A DNA stretch of 40,261 bases from Paludibacteraceae bacterium (GTDB lineage Bacteria; Bacteroidota; Bacteroidia; Bacteroidales; Paludibacteraceae). The DNA is taken from positions 1-40,261 of the forward strand of contig JAFXYK010000049.1 in the NCBI GenBank assembly GCA_017541805.1, written 5' to 3'. Numbering within the stretch: position 1 is the stretch's first letter; every line of letters starts with the position of its first letter. The notes under the pieces were generated by a model. It did not search any database. It was not told the origin of the DNA and was given only the letters and a program-made list of their open reading frames with translations. The translations under genes and the position numbers were made by a program. This document shows positions 14,381 through 24,313 of this stretch, one piece after another.

Positions 14381-17089
14381 ATGACGGTTCTTTTCCTGCT
14401 CTGCTTGACGGCACTGCGGGCCGAAGACAGTATACCTGCACCAAGCGCTGCGCCGAAGCCGAAGAAAGAGAGTGAACTCAAAGCACCGGTTCATTATCAG
14501 GCTAAAGACTCGATGATCATGATGAAGAACGGTACTGCGTATCTGCACGGTAGCGGAGAGATGAAATACGAATCTATGGAGCTGCAGTCCGAATATATTC
14601 GCATGAATATGGACAGCAGTATCATCTACGCCCGCGGTGTGTACGACAGTTTGGAGTATGAATGGAAGGGAAAGCCGGTGTTCAAAGACGGTAAGGACAG
14701 TTACCAAACGAATGAGATCACTTATAACATCAAGACGCAAAAAGGTTACATCCGACATGTGGTCACCCAGCAAGGCGAAGGATATATCATCGCGGACAAG
14801 ACCAAGAAACTGCCGAACGATGAGATGTTAATGGCCGGAGGTCAATACACGACTTGCGACGACCATGACCATCCGCATTTCTACCTCAAGATGACCAAGG
14901 CGAAGGTGAAAGCCGGTGATTATATCGCGGCAGGACCGTCGTATATGGTGGTTGGTGATGTGCCGCTGCCTATTGCTGTGCCGTTCGGTTTCTTCCCCTT
15001 CACGAACACCTACTCGAGCGGTCTTATCATGCCTAATTTCGGTGATGACTACTCCCGCGGTCTATACCTGAGTAACTTCGGATATTATTTTGCTATATGC
15101 GACTACCTGGATCTGGAGGTGACCGGTGATATCTACTCGCGAGGTACTTGGGCGATTCGCGCCAAGTCGCGGTATCTATGGCGATATAGGTTCTCGGGTA
15201 ACCTGAGTATCAATTACCGCAATGATGTGACCTCCGAACGCGGTTTGCCGGACTATTCGGCAAAGAAGAACTTCAGCATTCAGTGGACGCACACCCAGGA
15301 CGCGAAGTTCAACCCCTATTGCACGTTCTCGGCAAGCGTCAACTTCTCTACGAGTGGTTATAACCGCAGTAACATCAATAGTTATTACAACTCGGAGCTC
15401 CTTTCGGAAAACACCAAGAGCAGTACGATCAACTATACGCAGCGGTTCCCTAATAGCCCGTTCAGTCTGAGTATGAGTGCCAGTTTGACGCAGCGAACGA
15501 GTGACTCCACAATATCCATCACGGCACCGCAGTTGACCTTTACCATGAGTAGCCAGTACCCGTTTAAGTTATGGCGGCAAGCGACACTCAAGCGCAAAGG
15601 CAAAGTGGCAGGAAAAGAGAAATGGTACGAGAAGATCAAGATGAGTTATTCGCTGAACAGTAAGATCGCCATCAGCAGTATCAAAGAGGATAAACTTCTC
15701 AAGTCCAATTTCTTGCGGGATTGGCAGACCGGTATCAATCACTCTTTACCCATCAACGCCAGTTTCACGGTATTCAAATATCTGAATATCACGCCGCAGA
15801 TCAACTTACGCGACCGAATGTACTTCAGTCGCATCGACCAGTTCTGGGATCAAGAGGCCAATGCCGTCGGACGAGACACAACTACCGGCTTCTTCAACGT
15901 GTTTGATTTTGATATGAGCGTCAGCTTCAGTACCAAGATATACGGATTCTACACGCCTCTCAAGAAACTGTTCCCGAACAGTAAGGTGGAGAAATTCCGG
16001 CATGTGATCACTCCTACCCTCAGTTTCAGTTACCACCCCAACTTCGAAGATAAGATGTGGGGCTACTACGGCAGTTATGACCAACCGGTAGTCAAAGAGG
16101 GAGACACCACGTATATCCACAATGTCTATTCCCGATACGCGAACAGTCCTTACGGCAATGCAGCCCGAGGGTTACAGGCGGCATTGAACTTCGGATTGGA
16201 AAATAACCTGGAAGTCAAAGTGGTGAATAAAAACGACACAACGGGTAAACAACCCTACCGCGTGATTAGTCTGATCGATAAGTTCGCCGTTACCGGAGGA
16301 TATAACTTCGCCGCCGACTCAATGAACTGGAGCCTGTTCCAAGTGAACCTGCGTCTGAAGTTCCCGCGGTTGAATAACTACAGCATCAACCTCAATACCA
16401 CTTTGGACCCCTATATGTACGAACTGAACGCGGCCGGTAATCCTGTGCGCACCAACAAACAATACTGGCACAACGGGCGCTTCCCGCACTGGAGCGGATT
16501 AAGATGGAGTTTCAGTTATACCTTCAACAACAGCACCATCAAGAAATGGAAGGAGAAGATCGACAAACGAAGAGGTATTAACAACTCCTCGTCTTCATCA
16601 TCCAACAATGAGGATGACGACGGTATAACGGAGATAGAGAAAGACGGCGAAGGCTTGGATAAGAATGCCAAGCAGAACAATAAGAAGGAAGAAGAAGTGG
16701 ATGACGGGTACGTCAAGACCGAGTTCCCGTGGAGCCTCAGCTTCAATTACAACCTGGCCTATGCGCCGAGTAGCGAGTTTGACTACGAGAAGATGTACTA
16801 CAAGATGAAGTTCACGCACTCGTTGAGTCTGAACGGTAGTATCGGACTAGGCAAAGGATGGAAAGTCAGTGCCAATATGACGTATAACTTCGACTACATG
16901 AAGGTGACGTCTTGTACTTTCAATATCAGCCGTGACCTGCACTGCTGGAATATGACCGCCAGCATCAACCCGATCGGACCGTTCAAGAGTTATACCTTCC
17001 ATATCGGCGTGAATGCCTCTATCTTGAGTGACCTCAAGTATGATAAGAGCAGTAACTCTTCTACCAACAGTTCTGTCACATGGTGGTAG
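14381..17089 (+). CDS. lptD: LPS-assembly protein LptD (putative)
   Basis: Outer-membrane beta-barrel that inserts lipopolysaccharide in the outer leaflet; 902 residues, in the Bacteroidetes LptD size range. A signal peptide (MTVLFLLCLTALRA) is followed by an OstA-like jellyroll (about 40-190: AKDSMIMMKNGTAYLHGSGEM, ADKTKKLPNDEMLMAGGQYTTCDDHDHPHF) and a long barrel of aromatic-ended strands (SFNYNLAYAP, SANMTYNFDYM, ending SSVTWW). A Ser/Asn/Glu-rich loop lies at about 735-775. The start at 14381 is used because the promoter is at 14299-14329; earlier in-frame starts would precede transcription. It is followed by slyD-like and der genes on the same strand. Confidence 0.88.
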   Translation: MTVLFLLCLTALRAEDSIPAPSAAPKPKKESELKAPVHYQAKDSMIMMKNGTAYLHGSGEMKYESMELQSEYIRMNMDSSIIYARGVYDSLEYEWKGKPVFKDGKDSYQTNEITYNIKTQKGYIRHVVTQQGEGYIIADKTKKLPNDEMLMAGGQYTTCDDHDHPHFYLKMTKAKVKAGDYIAAGPSYMVVGDVPLPIAVPFGFFPFTNTYSSGLIMPNFGDDYSRGLYLSNFGYYFAICDYLDLEVTGDIYSRGTWAIRAKSRYLWRYRFSGNLSINYRNDVTSERGLPDYSAKKNFSIQWTHTQDAKFNPYCTFSASVNFSTSGYNRSNINSYYNSELLSENTKSSTINYTQRFPNSPFSLSMSASLTQRTSDSTISITAPQLTFTMSSQYPFKLWRQATLKRKGKVAGKEKWYEKIKMSYSLNSKIAISSIKEDKLLKSNFLRDWQTGINHSLPINASFTVFKYLNITPQINLRDRMYFSRIDQFWDQEANAVGRDTTTGFFNVFDFDMSVSFSTKIYGFYTPLKKLFPNSKVEKFRHVITPTLSFSYHPNFEDKMWGYYGSYDQPVVKEGDTTYIHNVYSRYANSPYGNAARGLQAALNFGLENNLEVKVVNKNDTTGKQPYRVISLIDKFAVTGGYNFAADSMNWSLFQVNLRLKFPRLNNYSINLNTTLDPYMYELNAAGNPVRTNKQYWHNGRFPHWSGLRWSFSYTFNNSTIKKWKEKIDKRRGINNSSSSSSNNEDDDGITEIEKDGEGLDKNAKQNNKKEEEVDDGYVKTEFPWSLSFNYNLAYAPSSEFDYEKMYYKMKFTHSLSLNGSIGLGKGWKVSANMTYNFDYMKVTSCTFNISRDLHCWNMTASINPIGPFKSYTFHIGVNASILSDLKYDKSSNSSTNSSVTWW

Positions 17090-17090
17090 T

Positions 17091-17125
17091 AGTGGAAAGT
17101 TTCAAGTGGAAAGTTAAAAGTTTAG
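17091..17125. repeat. Heptamer array x5 between lptD and the FKBP gene
   Basis: Five exact-phase 7-bp units, AGTGGAA, AGTTTCA and variants, occupy the gap from the lptD stop codon to 5 bp before the next ATG. The purine-rich strand is the coding strand. Confidence 0.82.
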
Positions 17126-17129
17126 AGAT

Positions 17130-17687
17130 ATGATTGAGAATTTAAAAGTTGTTTCAGCGACGTATGAATTGTATATCGCTGATGAGAAAGGCCAAGAAGA
17201 ACTGATGGAAAAAGCGACGGAAGAAGCTCCGTTGACTTGGTGTCAGGGCGAAGGAATGATGCTGCCTGCGTTCGAGGCGGCTATGGCCGGCAAAGAAGTG
17301 GGCGACAGTTTTGATTTCGTGCTGCCCGCCAAAGATGCTTATGGCGAATACCTGCAGGAAGGCCTGATGGACCTGCCGAAAAAGATGTTCTTTAACGGCG
17401 ACGGCGAGTTCGACGAAGAGCGCGTGTACGTTGGCGCTATCGTACCTATGAACACCGTGGACGGACAGATCGTCAAAGCACAAGTGTGCGAAGTGACCGA
17501 CGAACAAGTGACCATCGACCTGAACCATCCCTATGCCGGAGAGGACCTGCATTTCAAAGGCATCATCCTCAGCATTCGCGATGTGACGGAAGGCGAACTC
17601 AAAGCCATCAGAACGCCGCATGGATGTGGTAGATGCAAAGGTAACTGCGATGACTGCAACAGCGGTTGCGGCAGTTGCGAGAAATAA
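17130..17687 (+). CDS. FKBP-type peptidyl-prolyl isomerase, SlyD-like
   Basis: A 185-residue cytosolic prolyl isomerase/chaperone. An FKBP core (LTWCQGEGMMLPAFEAAMAGKEVGD) is followed by the insert-in-flap segment typical of SlyD (AKDAYGEYLQEGLMDLPKKMF ... VYVGAIVPM) and IDLNHPYAGEDLHFKGIIL, which is close to the SlyD signature DxNHPLAGxxLxF. The tail HGCGRCKGNCDDCNSGCGSC has six cysteines and probably binds metal such as nickel. There is no signal peptide. The upstream leader is made of heptamers. It is 40 bp after lptD and 39 bp before der. Confidence 0.92.
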   Translation: MIENLKVVSATYELYIADEKGQEELMEKATEEAPLTWCQGEGMMLPAFEAAMAGKEVGDSFDFVLPAKDAYGEYLQEGLMDLPKKMFFNGDGEFDEERVYVGAIVPMNTVDGQIVKAQVCEVTDEQVTIDLNHPYAGEDLHFKGIILSIRDVTEGELKAIRTPHGCGRCKGNCDDCNSGCGSCEK

Positions 17688-17726
17688 GGATTTAATAGTT
17701 TTAACCATTTAATAAATTATAACTCT

Positions 17727-19043
17727 ATGGCGAATATTGTGGCTATAGTGGGTCGTCCCAATGTAGGGAAATCGACTCTTTTTAACCGCTTGACGGGTAC
17801 CCGTCGGGCGATAGTGATGAACACGGCAGGCACGACGCGTGACCGCCAATACGGCAAAGCCGAATGGTGCGGACGTGAGTTCTCGGTGATCGACACCGGA
17901 GGATGGGTTGTCAACAGCGATGACACCTTTGAATCCGAGATCAACCGTCAGGTCGATCTGGCTATCCGCGAAGCGGATGTAGTACTGCTGGTAGTAGATG
18001 TGAACCAAGGTGTGACGGAGTTTGACACCGAAGTGGCACATTTACTGCGACAAGCGAAGAAACCGACGATCCTGGCGGTCAATAAGGTAGATACCTTTGA
18101 GAACCAATACGGTGCAGCAGAGTTCTACAAGTTAGGTTTAGGCGAACCGTTTATCGTGTCCGCTGAGAACGGTTTGGGCACAGGTGATTTGCTTGACGAA
18201 GTAGTGAGCCGTTTCCGCAAGGAAGATGATTCAGATGAAGATCTCGAAGACCTGCCTCGTTTCGCGATTGTCGGTCGACCGAATGCCGGAAAGTCTAGCA
18301 TCCTTAATGCGTTTATAGGCGAAGAGCGCACCATCGTGACGGATATTCCGGGTACGACGCGCGACTCGATTTATACGCGCTATAACAAATTCGGCAAGGA
18401 CTTCTACCTCGTGGACACCGCAGGTATTCGCAAGAAAGCGAAAGTGACGGAAGATCAGGAGTATTACTCCGTTGTGCGTTCCATTCGTGCGATTGAGAAC
18501 AGCGATGTGTGTATCCTGATGATCGATGCGACACGCGGTATTGAAGCGCAGGACCTGAATATCTATTCGCTCATTCAGAAGAACAAGAAAGGTCTCGTTG
18601 TTTGTATCAATAAATGGGACTTGGTGGAAAGCAAGACGAATGCAGATATCAAGGCGTACGAGAGTGCTATCCGCGAGCGTATTGCACCGTTCACGGACTT
18701 CCCGATTATCTTCACCAGTGCGCTCACCAAACAGCGTATCTTCAAGGTAGTCGAGACGGCTATCCACGTCTATGAGAACAAGAACAAGAAAGTGCCTACG
18801 GCACAACTGAATGAGAAGTTCCTGCCGCTGATTGAGAACTACCCGCCCCCTGCTTGGAAAGGTAAATACATCAAGATCAAATACTGCACCCAGTTACCGA
18901 ACACCCAGATTCCGACTTTTGTGTTCTTCGCGAACTTACCGCAATACGTGAAAGAGCCGTATCGTCGCTTCTTGGAGAACAAACTGCGGGAATGGTGGGA
19001 TTTCACCGGCACACCGGTGCAACTTTTCATCCGCGCTAAGTAA
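17727..19043 (+). CDS. der: Ribosome biogenesis GTPase Der (EngA)
   Basis: Tandem-GTPase 50S assembly factor, 438 residues, the normal size. The first G domain has [14 protein letters not shown] and NKVD; the second has [14 protein letters not shown] and NKWD. A KH-like domain with [17 protein letters not shown] and NPQ-like [11 protein letters not shown] ends the protein. The start [16 protein letters not shown] is canonical. Adjacent upstream genes are on the same strand. Confidence 0.97.
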   Translation: MANIVAIVGRPNVGKSTLFNRLTGTRRAIVMNTAGTTRDRQYGKAEWCGREFSVIDTGGWVVNSDDTFESEINRQVDLAIREADVVLLVVDVNQGVTEFDTEVAHLLRQAKKPTILAVNKVDTFENQYGAAEFYKLGLGEPFIVSAENGLGTGDLLDEVVSRFRKEDDSDEDLEDLPRFAIVGRPNAGKSSILNAFIGEERTIVTDIPGTTRDSIYTRYNKFGKDFYLVDTAGIRKKAKVTEDQEYYSVVRSIRAIENSDVCILMIDATRGIEAQDLNIYSLIQKNKKGLVVCINKWDLVESKTNADIKAYESAIRERIAPFTDFPIIFTSALTKQRIFKVVETAIHVYENKNKKVPTAQLNEKFLPLIENYPPPAWKGKYIKIKYCTQLPNTQIPTFVFFANLPQYVKEPYRRFLENKLREWWDFTGTPVQLFIRAK

Positions 19044-19080
19044 CAAATTTTAAGAAAAAGTTCACTTTTTCCTAAAAAAC

Positions 19081-19111
19081 TTGCATATGTGCAAAAAAAG
19101 TTGTACCTTTG
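19081..19111 (+). promoter_or_regulatory. Promoter of the FAH-like/porU operon with -33 dyad
   Basis: TTG at 19081-19083, a 20-bp spacer, and TACCTTTG at 19104-19111. The -33 is the left arm of the dyad TTGCATATGTGCAA (19081-19094), matching the one on the DUF349 promoters. The transcription start is near 19118, 13 nt before the ATG. Confidence 0.78.
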
Positions 19112-19130
19112 CACGCTCAATATGGGGTAA

Positions 19131-19661
19131 ATGAAGATTATAGGCTTTATATATCGTAACGGAAAGGCAGAAATGGTGCTCAAAGGAGACAGTTGTCTGC
19201 TGAACGGACGTAAGCCTTTCTTCGTACCCGATTGGACGAGTGAAGTGGGTGTAACAGACTGTATCATCTTGCGGGTCTGCCGTCTGGGCAAAGAGATTGC
19301 GCCTAAGTTCGCGGACCGTTATTACGACGCGATTGCTCCCGGTGCTGACTTCATCGCGATGGACAGAGTGCAGGAGTTGCAAGCAGCCGGAAGACCGTGG
19401 ACATCCGCTTTGGCGTTTGACTACTCGCTGGCGATCGGGGAATGGATAAGCAATGATGAAATGATCGCAACTGCGTTGCTCAATGATGAATTGATTATTT
19501 CACCCGAAGAGGCGATTGCGCAAGCGAGCAAAGTAATGACCATCCGTCAAGGGGATTTGATTTATATCCAAGTCCAACAAGCGCCGCAGCCGGTGCAGAA
19601 AGAGCAGATCCTCCGCAAGGAGATAGACGGACAAGAGAAATTGTATTGTAAGATTAAATGA
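19131..19661 (+). CDS. FAH-like protein encoded with porU
   Basis: A 176-residue soluble protein that resembles a short, divergent fumarylacetoacetate hydrolase fold (RLGKEIAPKFADRYYDAIAPGADF, LAFDYSLAIGEWI, VMTIRQGDLIYIQV). The strict metal-binding ExE...D set of active FAH enzymes is not evident, so activity is doubtful. The stop overlaps the porU start by 4 bp (ATGA), so it is translationally coupled. From memory, P. gingivalis also has an FAH-family gene just before PorU, which suggests conserved order. Any role in T9SS is inference. Confidence 0.72.
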   Translation: MKIIGFIYRNGKAEMVLKGDSCLLNGRKPFFVPDWTSEVGVTDCIILRVCRLGKEIAPKFADRYYDAIAPGADFIAMDRVQELQAAGRPWTSALAFDYSLAIGEWISNDEMIATALLNDELIISPEEAIAQASKVMTIRQGDLIYIQVQQAPQPVQKEQILRKEIDGQEKLYCKIK

Positions 19662-22600
19662 AACGAATTGCGACAATAGTTTTATGGATGATGATGTGCT
19701 TGCCTATGTGGGCAGGTATTCACTCCTATGTCAACCAATCCGTGTTGGCAGAAGGTAAATGGGTGAAGATCCGCGTGAGCGAGTCCGGTATCTGTCGTAT
19801 GAGTTTCGATGATTTGCGCAAAGCCGGTATTGATCCGCAGCTGGTACATGTGTACGGCTACGGCGGTGCGCAGAAAGAGCAGGACTTCAGCAAGAGTAAC
19901 ATTGACGACCTGCCGCAAGTGCCGGTTTTTAAGGGCGAAGATTTCATCCTCTTCTATGTACAAGGTCCGATCAGTTGGACTTACAACGGTTCGCGTTTCG
20001 TACACACCCGCAACACCTATTCCGATTACGGTTATTATTTCTTAACCGAGAGCAGTGAAGAGTATGTTGCTCCCGCACCGGTTGTGATAAACGGCACACC
20101 GGCGGAGGTGACCACGTATCCTTTCTACCAAGTACAAGACAAAGACTCCCTCAACCTGATTGACCGCACCGGTGTGTCCGGTGGAGGTCGCTACTTCTAT
20201 GGCGAACAGTTCGCAGCCAATCAGAAACGTACGTTCACGTTCAGCACACCGAATGCCATTAGCGGAGAGACTTGCACGTTATATATCGATGTAGCGGCTA
20301 ATGCTCCTACGGATTCGTATTTCGCCGCAACGCTCAACGAGAGCACCACACAGCGGACATGGATTTCCAAGCCGGCGGACCAATATGACATGGCGTGCGC
20401 CGGCACTATCAGTCTGAACGGTGCTACGCAGGAGACAAAACAACAGGTAAGACTGCAGCTGCAGAACAGCAACGCCAGTGCGTTAGGATGGCTCAACTAT
20501 ATAGAGATCACTACGCCGAGTGCATTAAAGATGGTAGGCGACTATATGCCGATTCGTACGGTGACCAACCGTTATAACTCTACCCCGATACGTTTTCACT
20601 TAAGCAACGCCGGCGCCAATACGCTCGTATGGGACATCACGTACCCCGATGCTATCACGCCGATGGAGGTGAGTGCGGCCGAAGGAGAGATCACCTGGAC
20701 CGCTCTGCAAACAGACGGAATCCATGAGTTCATCGCGTTTAACCCGGCAGGTTCGAAATGGGTGAGTGCAGAAGTGGTAGGCACCGTAGCTAATCAGAAT
20801 CTGCATGCATTAAAAGATATTGACTACGTCATTATTTGTCCGGAAGGATACGAAGCTCTTTCTACCGAACTGGCCAAAGCGCACGAAGAGAAAGAAGGTA
20901 TCACTTGGGCAGTAGTGACGGATCAACAGGTTTATAACGAGTTCTCTTCCGGCACTCCGGATGCAACGGCTTATCGATGGTTGATGAAGATGCTGTATGA
21001 CCGCGCTAACAGCGGTATTGGGCAGAAACCAAGATGGTTGCTGCTCATGGGTCACGGTACTTTCGACAACCGCAAACTGCTGGATAAATCCGGCACACGT
21101 CTGTTGCTCACTTATCAGGCGAAGAACTCCGTGAATGAAGTGAAAGCTTGGGCTTCGGATGACTATTTTGCATGGTTGGACGATAATGAGGGAACAAGTG
21201 ATCGCGCAGCCAAGATGGATATCGGTGTAGGGCGTTTGCCTTTCGAGAATGCCGACGAAGCACGTACGACCGTAGATAAACTGCTGCGGTACATGCGCAA
21301 TGAGCAAACCGGTAAATGGAAGAATCAGTTGGTTTACCTGGCTGACGACGGAGAGAAAGGACGGCATACACGTACCGCAGAAGAGAGTGCAGAGCGCGTG
21401 CGCGTCGCAAATCCCGATTTTGTAGTTCACAAGATATTCTTGGATGCTTATCCGCAGGAAGTGAATGCCAGCGGCGAGAGTTATCCATTGGCAAAGAACC
21501 GTGTGCTGAACTTACTCAAGAGCGGCGTGCTGTTCTTCGACTACTCCGGTCATGGTGGCTATAACGCTATCACCAGCGAATCGGTGCTCAATCAGAAAGA
21601 TATTGAGCAGATGAACAATAAAAACCTGGCTGTCTGGCTCTTCTTCACCTGTAACTTCGGTGAATGGGATTCGGGCAGACGCTGCGCAGCAGAGAGTGCG
21701 GTGCTGAATCCGAACGGCGGTGCTATCGGTGTGTTCTCAGCGACACGTACGGTGTATGCGGATGACAACACCTACCTCAATCGCTCGGTGTGCGATACCC
21801 TCTTCGGTCACTCGGATGTCTTCCATTACGACATGACCTTGGGAGAAGCGATGGCGATCGGCAAGAACACCTGCTATTCACAAAACGAGAACAGACTGGC
21901 GTACGTGCTGTTAGGCGATCCCGCGATGCGAGTCAACTATCCAACGGACTACCACGTACAGACAACCACGCAGATTGATACCCTCAACGCGCTGTCCGTG
22001 CAACATGTCGAAGGACGTATCATCGATGAAGACCAACAACTGGTGAGTGACTTCAACGGAAGAGTGGACATCACGATTTACGATAAGATGCAGTCTATCC
22101 CGACGCGCGACAATGACAATGCAGGCGGAGACGCTTTGGTAGTAGCCTATAACGACTACCCCAGCACCATCTTCTCCGGTGCGACCGAGGTGAAGGAAGG
22201 ATTGTTTAACTACACCTTCATGGTGCCCAAAGATATCCGTTATAACTTCGGAAACGGCCGTATCGTCTATTATGCCGTGACGACTGACAGTCTGGAAACT
22301 GCAGAAGCGGTAGGTCATTTTGAGGACTTCACTATCGGCGGTACAGGATCGATCGTGACGGTAGATACTGTCGGGCCGAAGATGCACATCTATCTGAATA
22401 CGCCGGCGTTTCAAGACGGCGACCGCACGTACGCGACACCGCGTTTCTTTGCGGAACTGGAAGATGAGAACGGTATCAATACCGCCGGTGCAGGTATCGG
22501 ACACGACCTGATGTTAGTCATCGACGATGACTCGAAACAGATCTATACGCTCAATGAGTACTTCACCGCAGCGGACAACAGTTACCAGCGCGGACAGGTT

Positions 22601-23005
22601 AGTTACCTGATGGAGGAACTGCCGAACGGTTCGCACAGCCTGTCTTTCCGGGCTTGGGATCTGCTTAATAACAGTACGACGCAACGCTTGAACTTCGTCG
22701 TAGAAGCAGGTTTGGATCCGTCTATCTACTCCGTCACTACCTATCCTAACCCCGTACAAACGGAAGGAATAGTGAACCTGGTAGTGAACTACGATCAGCC
22801 GGACGAACTGCTGAGCACCGAAATCTATCTGTATAGCACGAACGGGCAAATGGTATATTGCCATAAGCAAGACAACCCGGATGCAGTAGCGATCAACATC
22901 GCCCAATTGGGACTCCGCGCAGGAGTGTATATTTATAATATCCGAATCAAATCCGCGTCCAGCAAATACAGCACGACGTCAGGAAAGATTATAGTAACAC
23001 AATAA
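19658..23005 (+). CDS. porU: Type IX secretion system sortase PorU
   Basis: Surface cysteine protease (family C25, gingipain-like) that removes the C-terminal signal of T9SS cargo and attaches it to anionic LPS. 1115 residues with a signal peptide (ends WAG). The catalytic dyad is His632 (DYSGHGGYN) and Cys665 (FFTCNFGEWD). The last ~85 residues are a T9SS C-terminal domain (TTYPNPVQTEGIVNL ... GVYIYNIRIKS), as PorU itself keeps. The stop codon abuts a heptamer array. porV follows, the same pair as in P. gingivalis. Confidence 0.95.
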   Translation: MKRIATIVLWMMMCLPMWAGIHSYVNQSVLAEGKWVKIRVSESGICRMSFDDLRKAGIDPQLVHVYGYGGAQKEQDFSKSNIDDLPQVPVFKGEDFILFYVQGPISWTYNGSRFVHTRNTYSDYGYYFLTESSEEYVAPAPVVINGTPAEVTTYPFYQVQDKDSLNLIDRTGVSGGGRYFYGEQFAANQKRTFTFSTPNAISGETCTLYIDVAANAPTDSYFAATLNESTTQRTWISKPADQYDMACAGTISLNGATQETKQQVRLQLQNSNASALGWLNYIEITTPSALKMVGDYMPIRTVTNRYNSTPIRFHLSNAGANTLVWDITYPDAITPMEVSAAEGEITWTALQTDGIHEFIAFNPAGSKWVSAEVVGTVANQNLHALKDIDYVIICPEGYEALSTELAKAHEEKEGITWAVVTDQQVYNEFSSGTPDATAYRWLMKMLYDRANSGIGQKPRWLLLMGHGTFDNRKLLDKSGTRLLLTYQAKNSVNEVKAWASDDYFAWLDDNEGTSDRAAKMDIGVGRLPFENADEARTTVDKLLRYMRNEQTGKWKNQLVYLADDGEKGRHTRTAEESAERVRVANPDFVVHKIFLDAYPQEVNASGESYPLAKNRVLNLLKSGVLFFDYSGHGGYNAITSESVLNQKDIEQMNNKNLAVWLFFTCNFGEWDSGRRCAAESAVLNPNGGAIGVFSATRTVYADDNTYLNRSVCDTLFGHSDVFHYDMTLGEAMAIGKNTCYSQNENRLAYVLLGDPAMRVNYPTDYHVQTTTQIDTLNALSVQHVEGRIIDEDQQLVSDFNGRVDITIYDKMQSIPTRDNDNAGGDALVVAYNDYPSTIFSGATEVKEGLFNYTFMVPKDIRYNFGNGRIVYYAVTTDSLETAEAVGHFEDFTIGGTGSIVTVDTVGPKMHIYLNTPAFQDGDRTYATPRFFAELEDENGINTAGAGIGHDLMLVIDDDSKQIYTLNEYFTAADNSYQRGQVSYLMEELPNGSHSLSFRAWDLLNNSTTQRLNFVVEAGLDPSIYSVTTYPNPVQTEGIVNLVVNYDQPDELLSTEIYLYSTNGQMVYCHKQDNPDAVAINIAQLGLRAGVYIYNIRIKSASSKYSTTSGKIIVTQ

Positions 23006-23039
23006 GTTGAAAGTAAAAAGTTGAAAGTATAAAGAGCCT
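23005..23039. repeat. Heptamer array x5 between porU and porV
   Basis: Units AGTTGAA, AGTAAAA, AGTATAA and variants in exact 7-bp phase, starting on the last base of the porU stop codon. A looser continuation of five units (TTGATAA/ATTGAAT type) can be read at 23053-23087. Confidence 0.8.
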
Positions 23040-23109
23040 ATGAAACATATCGCTTGATAATTGAATTTGATGATTGAAAGTTAATAACAAAAACAATAAT
23101 TTACAAAAA

Positions 23110-24297
23110 ATGAAAAAAATTCTTATTTCTTTTGCAGCTTTGTGCTGCGCCGTAACGATGAGTGCTCAAGCTACCGTTGCGGATGAAATGAACCCGTTAA
23201 TCACATCGATGCCTTCGCTGTCGATCGCTCCTGATGCACGTGCTGCAGGTATGGGTGATATCGGTGTAGCTACTGAAGCTGATTTTAACTCGCAGTATTG
23301 GAACCCTGCCAAGTACGCTTATATGTACTCGAAGGGTGGTATCACCGCTAACTATACCCCGTGGTTGCGTAAGTTGGTAGGCGATATCGATCTGGCTTAC
23401 CTCGCCGGTTTCTATAACTTCGGTGACCTCGGTGGCGGTATCGGTGCCAGCTTCACGTACTTCTCGATGGGTGATGTAGCGCTGACCGACGGTAGCGGTA
23501 ATGTGATTCAGAATGTACGTCCGAACGAGTGGGCTTTGGACCTGAGTTATTTCCGTAAACTGCACGAGTATGTATCGATGTCTGTAGCGGTTCGTTTCCT
23601 CTACTCCGACTTGAACAACGGTTATAACGCTTCTACCAGCGGTGGAACAGAGATGCACCCGGCATGGACGATGGCTGCTGACATTGCGCTGTACTATCGT
23701 CAACCGATTGAGTTGCCGACCGGAGAGAGCCATTTCACCCTCGGTTTCAGTCTCAAGAACCTCGGCGGTAAGATGACGTACGACAGTATCACGTCTAACT
23801 TCATCCCGGCAAGCATGAATATCGGTGTCGGCTATGAGATTCCGCTGAACAAATATAACTTCTTGACCCTCAACGTAGAGGCTAACAAGATGTTAGTTCC
23901 GAGCCGTCTTTCCAAGTTCGCTCCGGACCAGACGACGCAGAAATACACCCAACAGGAGTACTCTGACCTGACTTCCGCTAAGGGTTGGTTCCAATCCTTC
24001 GCAGACGCTCCGGGCGGTGCTCGTGAGGAGTTCAATGAGGTTCGCTGGGGTGCAGGTATCGAGTATTCGTACGACAAGAAGTTCTTCGCTCGTGCCGGTT
24101 ATAGCTACGAGAACTACTACAAAGGTAACCGTAACTATATCACCTTCGGTGCCGGTTTCCACTTGTCTATCGTCAGCCTGGATGTATCGTACTGCGTAGG
24201 TTTGGCAGCATCGAACCCGCTCGATCAGACGATGCGTTTCACGCTGGGCTTCGATCTTGCCGGCATCAAGGATCTGGTGAACAACAAGAAAAACTAA
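23110..24297 (+). CDS. porV: Type IX secretion system outer-membrane shuttle PorV (LptO)
   Basis: A FadL-like 14-strand outer-membrane barrel that carries cargo from the T9SS translocon to the PorU attachment complex. The mature form is about 375 residues after a signal peptide (MKKILISFAALCCAVTMSA|Q). Typical start: PLITSMPSLSIAPDARAAGMGDIGVAT; YWNPAKYAYM; and the late GWFQSFADAPGGAREEFNEVRWGAG. The start at 23110 gives the signal peptide; an upstream in-frame start at 23074 adds only a basic extension. It lies 17 bp before ispF. Confidence 0.95.
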   Translation: MKKILISFAALCCAVTMSAQATVADEMNPLITSMPSLSIAPDARAAGMGDIGVATEADFNSQYWNPAKYAYMYSKGGITANYTPWLRKLVGDIDLAYLAGFYNFGDLGGGIGASFTYFSMGDVALTDGSGNVIQNVRPNEWALDLSYFRKLHEYVSMSVAVRFLYSDLNNGYNASTSGGTEMHPAWTMAADIALYYRQPIELPTGESHFTLGFSLKNLGGKMTYDSITSNFIPASMNIGVGYEIPLNKYNFLTLNVEANKMLVPSRLSKFAPDQTTQKYTQQEYSDLTSAKGWFQSFADAPGGAREEFNEVRWGAGIEYSYDKKFFARAGYSYENYYKGNRNYITFGAGFHLSIVSLDVSYCVGLAASNPLDQTMRFTLGFDLAGIKDLVNNKKN

Positions 24298-24313
24298 TCT
24301 TTGATCCTTATCC

